From Proteobacteria bacterium UBA4457 (lineage in GTDB: Bacteria; Pseudomonadota; Gammaproteobacteria; Ga0077536): a DNA stretch of 17,834 nt. The translations under genes and the position numbers were made by a program. This document shows, one piece after another, positions 1 through 7,274 of this stretch (the stretch's first letter is position 1; each line of letters begins with the position of its first letter). Under the pieces are notes generated by a model. That model saw nothing but the letters and a program-made list of their open reading frames with translations, did not search any database and had not been told where the DNA came from. The stretch spans positions 1 to 17,834 of the forward strand of contig DGOV01000018.1 in the NCBI GenBank assembly GCA_002390205.1. The letters are read 5' to 3'.

Positions 1-1950
1 CTCAAACCTGAATCGGCGATCATCCATGAAAAAGATGGCACGAATGAAATATTTTCGATGACCTTCACCGGTGGAGATACAGAAGCAAGTCAAGCCGAAA
101 ATGCCGCTGAAGTAGAAAAAATATTCCAAAACGCACCTATAGTGGTCAAAGACAGATTTAAAACCCATCGCACTGGAGTCACGCCAATGGAGCCCAGGGC
201 GATCTTGTGTGATTGGGATGATTCAGATGGCTTGCTCGCATACATTACGACACAACGGCCTCATATCGATAGATTAGCATTATCCGACATACTCGATATC
301 TCTGCAGAAAAAGTCCAAGTCATCGCGCCTCGTGATCAAGGAGGCGGCTTCGGAGTCAAGGCACCCTTCTACAGAGAAAACATAATTATTGCTCACGCGG
401 CACGCGACTTAAAACAGCCAGTGAGATGGGTTGAATCTCGATATGAAAGCTTGATGAATGTAGGGCAAGAAAGAGATCAAATTAATGACATGGAAATTGC
501 TGCGGATCTAGAAGGTAATATGCTGGCACTGCGTAATTTTGGTCTCGCCGATAATGGCGTTGGAACAACAGGCGTATACTGGGGATTCGTCATGCCTTTC
601 TTGGGCGCGATAGAGCTACCAAACGGATACAAATGGCCAAAGGCTGATATCCGTCTCAAAGTCGCAACTACCAACAAGGCTTGTTTAACACCCTCAAGAG
701 CCTTTGGGCATTTCCCGACCCGTTTCGCAATTGAACGTTGTATCGATATGGTCGCCCACAAGATTGGGATGGAGCCCAGCACGTTTCGTAGAAGGAATTT
801 AGTAGCTGACCTACCTTACACCAGCATAACAAACGAATACTTTGACAGTGGCGATTTCCTAAAAGTCTGGGATACACTAATGGAAAAAGCCAATCTTCCT
901 GACTTCAGAGTCCAACAGAAAAATGCACTATCAGAAGGAAAATACATTGGGATAGGATTCGGGTGCGGAGTAGAACTGTCAGGAGTCGCTTCAGAGCTAT
1001 TTGTGCCCATGGAAAATCAACCCGGATATGGGGCTGCGACTGTGCGGCTCGATCCCAGAGGCAAAGTCCAAGTCTTTGGTGGCGATGCGCCGGGAGGGCA
1101 GGGTCATGAAACAACGACCGCACAAGTCGTCGCTTCTGAATTCGGTATTTCTCCCGAAGATGTCATCATAACAACGGGGAATACAGGTAGTACTCCTTTT
1201 GGCTCTGGTTCGGTTGGAGCCCGCATGGGATCCTATTTCATCAGCGCGGTGGCTGAGGCCTGTAGAGAATTAAAAACTAAAATTGCTAAATTCTTAGCAC
1301 ATGACTTACAACTAGAAGCATCAGTTGAACATTTTGAATTCAAAAATGGAGAGGTTGTCTATTTAGGCGACGATTCCCAGCGTAGCTCTTTCATGTCTAT
1401 TGTTGAACGTATCATCATGTTTCCGATCAATATGCCAGAGGGAGAAACCGGCGGATTAGACGCTACGACTTTTTTCGAGGCTGCCAAGCCTATGATTTGC
1501 TTTAACGCTGATTGTTGCGTGGTTGAAGTGTCTTTGGAAACCGGTGATTTCAAAATATTAAAGTGGATAACAGCCGAAGATGTAGGAAACGTAATAAATC
1601 CATTAATTGTTAACGGGCAAATGCACGGAGCTATTGTTCAGGGCATATCTAACACTGTGTTCGAAGAATTTGTTTACGACGAAAAAGGCCAACAATTGAC
1701 TGCTGATTTTGAACATTACAAAATGGCTAATGCCGCAGATGTCCCCAACATTGATCTCAACTATGCCACCACGCCTTGTCCTCATACGCCTTTAGGCACT
1801 AGAGGTATTGGGGAAGGAAGACCTAGCTCTGTGCCAGGCGCGCTTACAAATGCGGTTTGTGATGCTCTAAAACCCTTTGGAATAGAGATCACCACTTTGC
1901 CACTTAGGCCAGATGCTATCTGGCAAAAAATACAAGATGCCACTCAGTAA
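1..1950 (+). CDS. Xanthine dehydrogenase/CoxL-family molybdopterin-binding large subunit (5' end outside window)
   Basis: This is the catalytic Mo-cofactor subunit of a molybdenum hydroxylase, which normally works with a 2Fe-2S small subunit and an FAD medium subunit. The frame is open from base 1, so the gene is 5'-truncated by the window; 649 residues are visible and perhaps 100-150 are missing. Visible family motifs are the DQGGGFG Mo-pterin segment (around 330-350), the GGQGHE segment (around 1090-1110) and GIGEG near the C-terminus (1804-1818), which carries the expected catalytic glutamate. The active-site loop reads SRAFGHFPTRFAIER (691-735). It resembles the RGFG loop of xanthine-type enzymes, not AYxCSFR of form I or AYRGAGR of form II CO dehydrogenases. 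The substrate is therefore unknown and CO is unlikely. The gene leads a plus-strand run into a coxG-like gene and moaA. The family assignment is firm; substrate is not. Confidence 0.93.
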   Translation, partial: LKPESAIIHEKDGTNEIFSMTFTGGDTEASQAENAAEVEKIFQNAPIVVKDRFKTHRTGVTPMEPRAILCDWDDSDGLLAYITTQRPHIDRLALSDILDISAEKVQVIAPRDQGGGFGVKAPFYRENIIIAHAARDLKQPVRWVESRYESLMNVGQERDQINDMEIAADLEGNMLALRNFGLADNGVGTTGVYWGFVMPFLGAIELPNGYKWPKADIRLKVATTNKACLTPSRAFGHFPTRFAIERCIDMVAHKIGMEPSTFRRRNLVADLPYTSITNEYFDSGDFLKVWDTLMEKANLPDFRVQQKNALSEGKYIGIGFGCGVELSGVASELFVPMENQPGYGAATVRLDPRGKVQVFGGDAPGGQGHETTTAQVVASEFGISPEDVIITTGNTGSTPFGSGSVGARMGSYFISAVAEACRELKTKIAKFLAHDLQLEASVEHFEFKNGEVVYLGDDSQRSSFMSIVERIIMFPINMPEGETGGLDATTFFEAAKPMICFNADCCVVEVSLETGDFKILKWITAEDVGNVINPLIVNGQMHGAIVQGISNTVFEEFVYDEKGQQLTADFEHYKMANAADVPNIDLNYATTPCPHTPLGTRGIGEGRPSSVPGALTNAVCDALKPFGIEITTLPLRPDAIWQKIQDATQ

Positions 1951-1970
1951 TTGGGTGTTAGGAGTAACCG

Positions 1971-2537
1971 TTGGAATTAAATGATGAAGTGCTTATTAAA
2001 GCTGAAAGAGAAAAGGTTTTCCTCGCGTTAAATGATCCAGATATTTTACAAAAAGCGATACCTGGATGCGAGCTGATTGAAAAGCTATCTGCGGATAAGT
2101 ACAAGGCTACTATTGTATCAAAAATCGGTCCCTTGAAAATTCGTTTCAAAGGAGAAGCGACGATCTCAGAATCAAAGTTCCCTTCAAACTATAAAATTAC
2201 TGGAGAAGGAAGAGGTGGTCCGGCCGGACACGCTAAAGTGGTCGCAAATGTAGTGTTGCGTGAAGAAGAGTCATCCACTCGTCTAGCCTACACTGTACAC
2301 GCCGACATTGGCGGGAAGCTTGCTCAACTGGGAGGCCCTTTGGTGGAAAAGACGGCGCAAAAGCTATCGGCTAATTTTTTTGAGCATTTGAATAAGCTTT
2401 TGTCAGCAAACACCTCAATAAAAACAGAGGATGAAACTATCTCTTCGCCGGATAAAGCCCCGTCATACTGGGCCAAAGCTGCCGGCATTTCAGCTATCGT
2501 GGCAATAGGTATTCTGGCCTGGGCAATGCTTAAATAA
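1971..2537 (+). CDS. coxG: CoxG-like SRPBCC protein with C-terminal membrane anchor
   Basis: This 188-residue protein belongs to the carbon monoxide dehydrogenase subunit G (CoxG) group of the SRPBCC/START-like fold. CoxG proteins serve CoxL-type molybdenum hydroxylases, in membrane recruitment and electron hand-off. The N-terminal half shows the typical pattern: a phrase about AIPGCE near residue 30, then KIGPLKIRFKGEA and a glycine-rich GEGRGGPAGHAK stretch. The last about 23 residues (166-188) form a hydrophobic helix ending in a lysine, which fits a single membrane anchor. The start is a TTG at 1971, supported by AGGAG at 1960-1964 with 6-base spacing; no better ATG matches the family N-terminus. 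It lies 20 bases behind the large subunit, so the two are almost certainly co-transcribed. The symbol reflects family only, because the partner enzyme does not look like a CO dehydrogenase. Confidence 0.85.
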   Translation: MELNDEVLIKAEREKVFLALNDPDILQKAIPGCELIEKLSADKYKATIVSKIGPLKIRFKGEATISESKFPSNYKITGEGRGGPAGHAKVVANVVLREEESSTRLAYTVHADIGGKLAQLGGPLVEKTAQKLSANFFEHLNKLLSANTSIKTEDETISSPDKAPSYWAKAAGISAIVAIGILAWAMLK

Positions 2538-2607
2538 AGACATATAACAGAGGGGAAATTCTTTGTGGTAAGATTACGGAACATCCAAAAAAAAGCTTCA
2601 TGAAAAG

Positions 2608-3621
2608 ATGAGTAGAGCGCCAGAGAGATTCCCTGAGAAACTCGTCGACAAGTTCGGGCGAACAGTAGATTACGTGCGGATATCTGTGACTGACAGATGC
2701 GATTTCCGTTGCGTTTATTGTATGGATGAGGAGATGGAGTTTCTCCCTCGAGACCGTATCCTGACTTTAGAGGAACTAGAGTTAGTCGGGAAAGCATTTG
2801 CAGAGTTGGGAGTAACAAAAATACGGCTTACTGGTGGGGAACCATTAGTACGAAAAGACGTCATCACGCTAATCGAAAATTTAGGAACAATACAAAGTCT
2901 AAAAGAGTTAGTAATAACCACAAACGGTTCACAATTAGTCAAATTAGCGTTGCCTTTAAAAAATGCTGGCGTGAAAAGAATCAATATCAGTTTAGATTCC
3001 CTAAATCCAAAAAAATTCAAAGAACTCACAAGAACCGGTGAACTCAAACAAGTCCTTGATGGAATCAAAGCTGCTAAAGCAGCTAATTTCGAAAAAATAA
3101 AAATCAATGCCGTGATTTTAAAAAATAGAAACGATGATGAAGTTAAAGCATTAGTTGATTTCTCCGCAGACAATGACCTTGATATATCCTTCATTGAAGA
3201 AATGCCTTTGGGTGTTATAGGAGAACATGATAGAGCCGAGGCATATTACTCTAGCGATAATATTAAAGCGGATTTGGAAAAGCATTACACATTGATCCCC
3301 ACCCCAGAAACTACTGCGGGTCCGTCAAAGTATTTCCGCGTCGCAGAAACTGGCGCTCGTATTGGTTTTATTTCTCCCCACAGCCATAACTTCTGTGACG
3401 ACTGTAATAGAGTCCGTCTAACGGCAGAAGGAAGATTGCTCTTATGTCTGGGGCAGGAACATTCGGTTGACCTCAGGGCTGTACTGAGAACCTACCCTGG
3501 CGATATCAATAAGCTGAAATCCGCAATCGTTGACTCTATGGATATAAAACCCAAAGGACATGACTTCGACCTAAGTGTGCAACCATTAATATTCCGTCAT
3601 ATGAGTCACACCGGCGGCTAA
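2608..3621 (+). CDS. moaA: GTP 3',8-cyclase MoaA
   Basis: MoaA is the radical-SAM enzyme that, with MoaC, converts GTP to cyclic pyranopterin monophosphate, the first step of Mo-cofactor synthesis. At 337 residues it has the normal length. The N-terminal CX3CX2C cluster site is C31, C35 and C38, preceded by the usual RISVTDRC phrase; LTGGEPLVRKD follows as the SAM-binding segment. The second 4Fe-4S site, CX2CX13C, is complete at C263, C266 and C280, and the protein ends in the conserved Gly-Gly needed for activity. The ATG at 2608 matches the family N-terminus, though the upstream Shine-Dalgarno is weak. It lies 70 bases after coxG and 76 bases before tupB, in one plus-strand run. No frameshift or missing key residue is seen. 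Confidence 0.97.
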   Translation: MSRAPERFPEKLVDKFGRTVDYVRISVTDRCDFRCVYCMDEEMEFLPRDRILTLEELELVGKAFAELGVTKIRLTGGEPLVRKDVITLIENLGTIQSLKELVITTNGSQLVKLALPLKNAGVKRINISLDSLNPKKFKELTRTGELKQVLDGIKAAKAANFEKIKINAVILKNRNDDEVKALVDFSADNDLDISFIEEMPLGVIGEHDRAEAYYSSDNIKADLEKHYTLIPTPETTAGPSKYFRVAETGARIGFISPHSHNFCDDCNRVRLTAEGRLLLCLGQEHSVDLRAVLRTYPGDINKLKSAIVDSMDIKPKGHDFDLSVQPLIFRHMSHTGG

Positions 3622-3697
3622 AAAGTAGAGCAGTGTGACAGCCTCGCCCTCGCCGAGCTGACTAACATTTCCCATAATTTTTATAGGCTAAAAGGTA

Positions 3698-4390
3698 TTG
3701 TTCGACTCTAACTCAGCTCTAATCTCTGCTTTTTCGATGCTCCTAACAGGAGATAGAGAAGTTTGGTCAGCTATCGGTGTTTCATTTTCGGTTTCTCTAC
3801 GTGCAATTCTCATTGCGTCACCTCCTGCTATTGCAATGGCTTTTCTTCTCGCATATAAAACTTTTCCTGGCAGAAGATTAGTTCTAACTATAACCAACAC
3901 TTTAATGTCAGTTCCTGCAGTCGTTGTTGGCCTCACTGTTTATCTTGCTTTGTCTAAAAATGGCATAGCAGCCGACCTCAGATTACTCTATACCCAGCCA
4001 GCTATGATTATCGGCCAAGTTATTATTTGTTTCCCGCTGCTAGTTGCTATGGCCCACGCCACTTTTGTGGCAGGAGACAAACTTGCGTATGAAACTGCTC
4101 GTACCCTAGGTGCTAAACGCATCCCAGCGATGCTCACCGTCTTTCTCGAGTTGCGCTTTGGTTTGCTGGCCGCAGTAATTGCCGGATTCAGCAGGATAAT
4201 TGCAGAAATTGGCTGCTCTATGATGGTCGGTGGCAATATTTTAGATCACACAAGAAATATCCCGACAGCAATAGCCTTAGAAACCAGCAAAGGAGAGTTT
4301 GCTATGGGAGTGGCATTGGGGATCGTTTTGCTGTCACTCACTATGCTACTGAACGTACTGCTAGCGATGTTTCAAGGTGATGGGCAATGA
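3698..4390 (+). CDS. tupB: Tungstate-type ABC transporter permease TupB
   Basis: This 230-residue inner-membrane permease is of the TupB/COG4662 type, which imports tungstate (and in some systems molybdate). It is strongly hydrophobic with about five or six membrane segments. The cytoplasmic coupling loop ETARTLGAKRIPAML and the family-typical stretch around MMVGGNILDHTRNIPTAIAL are clear, and the latter favours TupB over ModB. The start is a TTG at 3698, chosen because the resulting N-terminus (FSMLLTGDREVW) aligns with the family; an AGG at 3685-3687 may serve as ribosome site, and an ATG at 3737 would cut into conserved sequence. The stop overlaps the tupC start (ATGA). Notably no periplasmic binding protein gene (TupA) precedes it. 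Tungstate versus molybdate specificity cannot be read from permease sequence. Confidence 0.88.
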   Translation: MFDSNSALISAFSMLLTGDREVWSAIGVSFSVSLRAILIASPPAIAMAFLLAYKTFPGRRLVLTITNTLMSVPAVVVGLTVYLALSKNGIAADLRLLYTQPAMIIGQVIICFPLLVAMAHATFVAGDKLAYETARTLGAKRIPAMLTVFLELRFGLLAAVIAGFSRIIAEIGCSMMVGGNILDHTRNIPTAIALETSKGEFAMGVALGIVLLSLTMLLNVLLAMFQGDGQ

Positions 4391-5052
4391 GCTTAGCTAA
4401 TACGACACAGTCCCTCACAGCGAATAAGTTAACCTTTATACGCGATACTAGATTAATACTTGATTGCAAGAGTTTGACGGTACAGAAAGGCGAACTTGTT
4501 CTCCTAACCGGGCCAAACGGTTCTGGTAAAACGACCCTACTGAAAATATTGGCCGGACTGATAACAGCGGATACCGGTGAGTTCATACTAGGAGAGAAAA
4601 GCTTTACTAGCTTTGAAGCACCTAAGTACTTAATTGGGACATGTATTTATTTACACCAAACTCCCTATATGTTTCGCGGGACAGTCCTCCAGAATCTAAG
4701 TTATGGCTTGAGAAGAAAAGGATTGAGAAACAATGATATAAGATCTTTGGTGGACCAAGCCATCAGAAAAAATAAGCTGACTCATTTGACTGATAGAATG
4801 GCCTCTACGCTCTCGGCTGGAGAGCAACATCAGGTAGCTTTAGTTAGAGCACAGATATTGAAACCTCCTGTTTTGCTCTTAGATGAAATCACTGCGCACA
4901 TGGACCAGGAAGCGCGCGGTAGGACATTCGAAATAATAAAAGCGCTACAGGAAGAAGAAATTTCTATTGTTTTTGCAACCCATGACGATGAAACCATTAA
5001 AACATTACCCGGCACATTCCTTCATATAGACAGCGGTTGTTTGGCTTTATGA
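4387..5052 (+). CDS. tupC: Tungstate-type ABC transporter ATP-binding protein TupC
   Basis: This is the ATPase subunit that powers the adjacent permease. It has 221 residues with all ABC motifs: Walker A GPNGSGKTT (42-50), a signature LSAGEQ (142-147, alanine in place of the commoner glycine), Walker B VLLLDEI (162-168) and the switch histidine in ATHDDE (H199). It lacks the C-terminal regulatory domain found in ModC, so it fits the short TupC form. Its ATG overlaps the tupB stop by four bases and its own stop overlaps the mobA start, which indicates translational coupling through tupB-tupC-mobA. Function as an oxyanion importer is inferred from the permease type and the Mo-cofactor neighbours. 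Confidence 0.87.
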   Translation: MSLANTTQSLTANKLTFIRDTRLILDCKSLTVQKGELVLLTGPNGSGKTTLLKILAGLITADTGEFILGEKSFTSFEAPKYLIGTCIYLHQTPYMFRGTVLQNLSYGLRRKGLRNNDIRSLVDQAIRKNKLTHLTDRMASTLSAGEQHQVALVRAQILKPPVLLLDEITAHMDQEARGRTFEIIKALQEEEISIVFATHDDETIKTLPGTFLHIDSGCLAL

Positions 5053-5684
5053 CCCCGGAACTGAAAAGTGACATTACTGGTTGTATTTTGGCTGGAGGAC
5101 AGGGGATCCGTGTAGGGGGAAAAGACAAAGGATTGATAACTCTAAATGGAAGATATTTATCTCAACACTGTATAGAACGTCTCTCTCCGCAGGTAGGTTC
5201 TATCATCATAAGCGCCAACAGGAACATACCTGTTTACGAAAGCTTTGGGTGCATTGTGGTACAAGATAAAACAGATAACAGCAATGGCCCCCTAAGCGGC
5301 TTTCATGGTGCTTTAGAAGTAGCTACAACAACTTTTGTGGCTTTCACTCCATGCGATGCACCATTTTTCCCGCAAAATCTTGTTGAGAAATTGATGGAGC
5401 CTTTTTCTGATGAAAAAACTGAAATCACAATGGCAATTGTTCGAACCAAACACCAGCCGGTGTTCGCAATGGTTAAAAGCAGTTTAGAGAATTCATTAGC
5501 TTTATTCTTAGAAAACGGTGGGAGAAAAATCCGCTCTTGGTTCGACACCAGAACGTGCGTAACCGTCGAGTTCGATGATAAGGGTGAGTTCATGAACATC
5601 AATAGCCCATCAGACCTTGAAAAAGCTGAACTATGGTCTAAGAAAAATCAAATTACTGCCTATGATCTTAAAACTGAAAGATAA
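5049..5684 (+). CDS. mobA: Molybdenum cofactor guanylyltransferase MobA
   Basis: MobA transfers GMP from GTP to Mo-molybdopterin, making the guanine dinucleotide form of the cofactor. The N-terminal nucleotide-binding signature is complete: ILAGGQGIRVGGKDKGL (13-29), followed by a CDAPFFP acidic metal site. This pattern (LAGG plus GGxDKG) is that of MobA rather than the cytidylyltransferase MocA. An upstream in-frame TTG at 5037 exists, but the ATG at 5049 is preferred because it forms an ATGA overlap with the tupC stop and fits the usual family length (211 residues). The 3' end overlaps the convergent DUF1302 gene by 17 bases. It is the last gene of the plus-strand run that starts with the Mo hydroxylase. 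Confidence 0.93.
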   Translation: MTPELKSDITGCILAGGQGIRVGGKDKGLITLNGRYLSQHCIERLSPQVGSIIISANRNIPVYESFGCIVVQDKTDNSNGPLSGFHGALEVATTTFVAFTPCDAPFFPQNLVEKLMEPFSDEKTEITMAIVRTKHQPVFAMVKSSLENSLALFLENGGRKIRSWFDTRTCVTVEFDDKGEFMNINSPSDLEKAELWSKKNQITAYDLKTER

Positions 5685-7269
5685 TACTTAGATCAGTCTC
5701 ATGTCGACTGTTCTCGCTAGTTTGTCCCCAGATATCACCTAAGCCCCATGGGCCGGGATCATTGTGGAACGCCCGCCAATATATGTGCTGCTGAAAGCGC
5801 AATAAAATATTGTCCGACCAGAAGTAGTCGACTTTGAATTTGTTATAGGCTCCCGTTGATCTAGGATCAAATGCCATTAAAAAACTCGGTTTTAGAAGCC
5901 CTGCCGCTCCGTAGGCAGTCGATGCCGAAAACGTCATCACGAACTCATCGCGATCGATGCGATCAGTATTTTCGGCAATATATTTCCCAGACACGACTTG
6001 TCCGTTAAGCGTTGCTTGCTTTACGGTCGACATGCCTCGGTAGTACTGGTTGTAATCGATATAATGCCGCCAAAATATCTGCGAAGACAGGAATACAGTT
6101 CTTGTCTTATTCAAGGCTCTCATCCATGTTGGTCTATCTGCCGCAATCATAACCACGGTGCGTCTGGCTGTATCATATTGATCCCTGTCGGGATCAGCAG
6201 TAATAGGAGCATCAGCCGATAATTTCACGGGAATGCCTGTTGTAAAAGTCGTTTCCATGCGCAAGACCGATTGTGTAAATCGCTCATCCGAATAATTCGC
6301 AGTAAACCCTAATACATGCGTTCGCGGATTCACGATATCTTTAACCGTATAAAAAGTATCGTCTATCGTTTGAGACAATTGTCTCTGTACTCGAATGCCG
6401 GTATCTGCCGAAAAGCCATAAAAATAATTAAGACTAAAGTCAATCTCTCCCCAGATAGCCTTAAACCTCACACCTGCTTGTCCATTGGTAAGCTTTTTAT
6501 TTGGCCTACGATTCCTCATTTCAGTATCGAGGTCTAGCAGCAAGCCCTCTTTGACGATGGCGTTAGCCGTTTTGTTCAATCCATTCCCCGTAAATGCCCA
6601 AGGTTTTCGAGGATCAGTAGATATGTTGTTTTCTCTAAAGTCTGTAGGGATCCAGATACCTTCCACGAACGACTCATCAAACCATGCAAACTTTCCAATA
6701 TCATAAATTCCTCGCGCCATCCAAAGCGGGATTCGTATATCTTCCCAGGATTCCCTACTCCAATGCCAACTCAAATCGAGCGGATTGATAACGTCCAAAG
6801 CTCTAAAACCATCTGTCTCTCCCCAAACAACCTGTTGTCGGCCTAGCCTTAAAGTAACGGGAGGGAGAACAACATCCACGAATGCTTCACGAAGGCTTGC
6901 TTCGGTACGACCATAACGCCCGTCAGATTTGCTGAAAGCCTTGTCATAGGAACTTCGCACATCGTAGATCGAATCATAAACACCTCGCCCCGTAACCGTT
7001 AAGGTCGCCTCTTCTATGGGCCCCGTATTGAAAAGTCCAAATGCCTGACTGTCCTTCAAAAAATAATACTTGCCTTCCAATTGCGCAGTATTACGTTGCA
7101 TGATCGCTTCGGCATGTTTGAACTTAGGTGTCCGTAAAATATTTTGGAATTTAACAAACCCCTCAAACTCAAGTTCTGTTCCAACGGAGACAATTGCAGA
7201 TAGATGAGTAGTGAAAAAAAATAAACAAACGCCGATTGCAGCCAAATAAGGCTTAATGTACTTTTCCAT
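5668..7269 (-). CDS. DUF1302 family outer-membrane protein
   Basis: This 533-residue protein is of the DUF1302 family, large outer-membrane proteins of Gram-negative bacteria predicted to be beta-barrels. It has a signal peptide (basic MEKYIK, hydrophobic core, cleavage probably after HLSA around residue 25). The mature part shows alternating polar and aromatic strands, family phrases such as LRLGRQQVVWGETDG, and a C-terminal LSIIFQF ending in phenylalanine, the usual outer-membrane insertion signal. The ATG at 7269 has AAGG eight bases upstream, inside the end of the DUF1329 gene, 5 bases away; the two are surely one unit. DUF1302 and DUF1329 genes are commonly paired and a role in moving hydrophobic compounds at the envelope has been proposed, but no substrate is established. 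Its presence between two Mo-cofactor genes is unexplained. Confidence 0.85.
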   Translation of the reverse strand: MEKYIKPYLAAIGVCLFFFTTHLSAIVSVGTELEFEGFVKFQNILRTPKFKHAEAIMQRNTAQLEGKYYFLKDSQAFGLFNTGPIEEATLTVTGRGVYDSIYDVRSSYDKAFSKSDGRYGRTEASLREAFVDVVLPPVTLRLGRQQVVWGETDGFRALDVINPLDLSWHWSRESWEDIRIPLWMARGIYDIGKFAWFDESFVEGIWIPTDFRENNISTDPRKPWAFTGNGLNKTANAIVKEGLLLDLDTEMRNRRPNKKLTNGQAGVRFKAIWGEIDFSLNYFYGFSADTGIRVQRQLSQTIDDTFYTVKDIVNPRTHVLGFTANYSDERFTQSVLRMETTFTTGIPVKLSADAPITADPDRDQYDTARRTVVMIAADRPTWMRALNKTRTVFLSSQIFWRHYIDYNQYYRGMSTVKQATLNGQVVSGKYIAENTDRIDRDEFVMTFSASTAYGAAGLLKPSFLMAFDPRSTGAYNKFKVDYFWSDNILLRFQQHIYWRAFHNDPGPWGLGDIWGQTSENSRHETDLSIIFQF

Positions 7270-7274
7270 TGAGA

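Noticed and set aside
477..782. Antisense open frames within the hydroxylase, moaA and other genes.
   Set aside because: They lie wholly opposite conserved coding sequence and show no family features or ribosome sites.
1..2537. Calling the first two genes a carbon monoxide dehydrogenase.
   Set aside because: The active-site loop matches neither form I nor form II CODH; CoxG-like proteins also accompany other molybdenum hydroxylases.
2538..2607. Possible Moco riboswitch in front of moaA.
   Set aside because: The gap is only 70 bases, too short for the known element, and no matching helix structure is visible.
3586..3675. A 29-residue minus-strand frame containing GEAVTLLYF, at first sight like a PqqA peptide.
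   Set aside because: Glutamate and tyrosine are five residues apart instead of three, there is no ribosome site, and much of it is antisense to the end of moaA.
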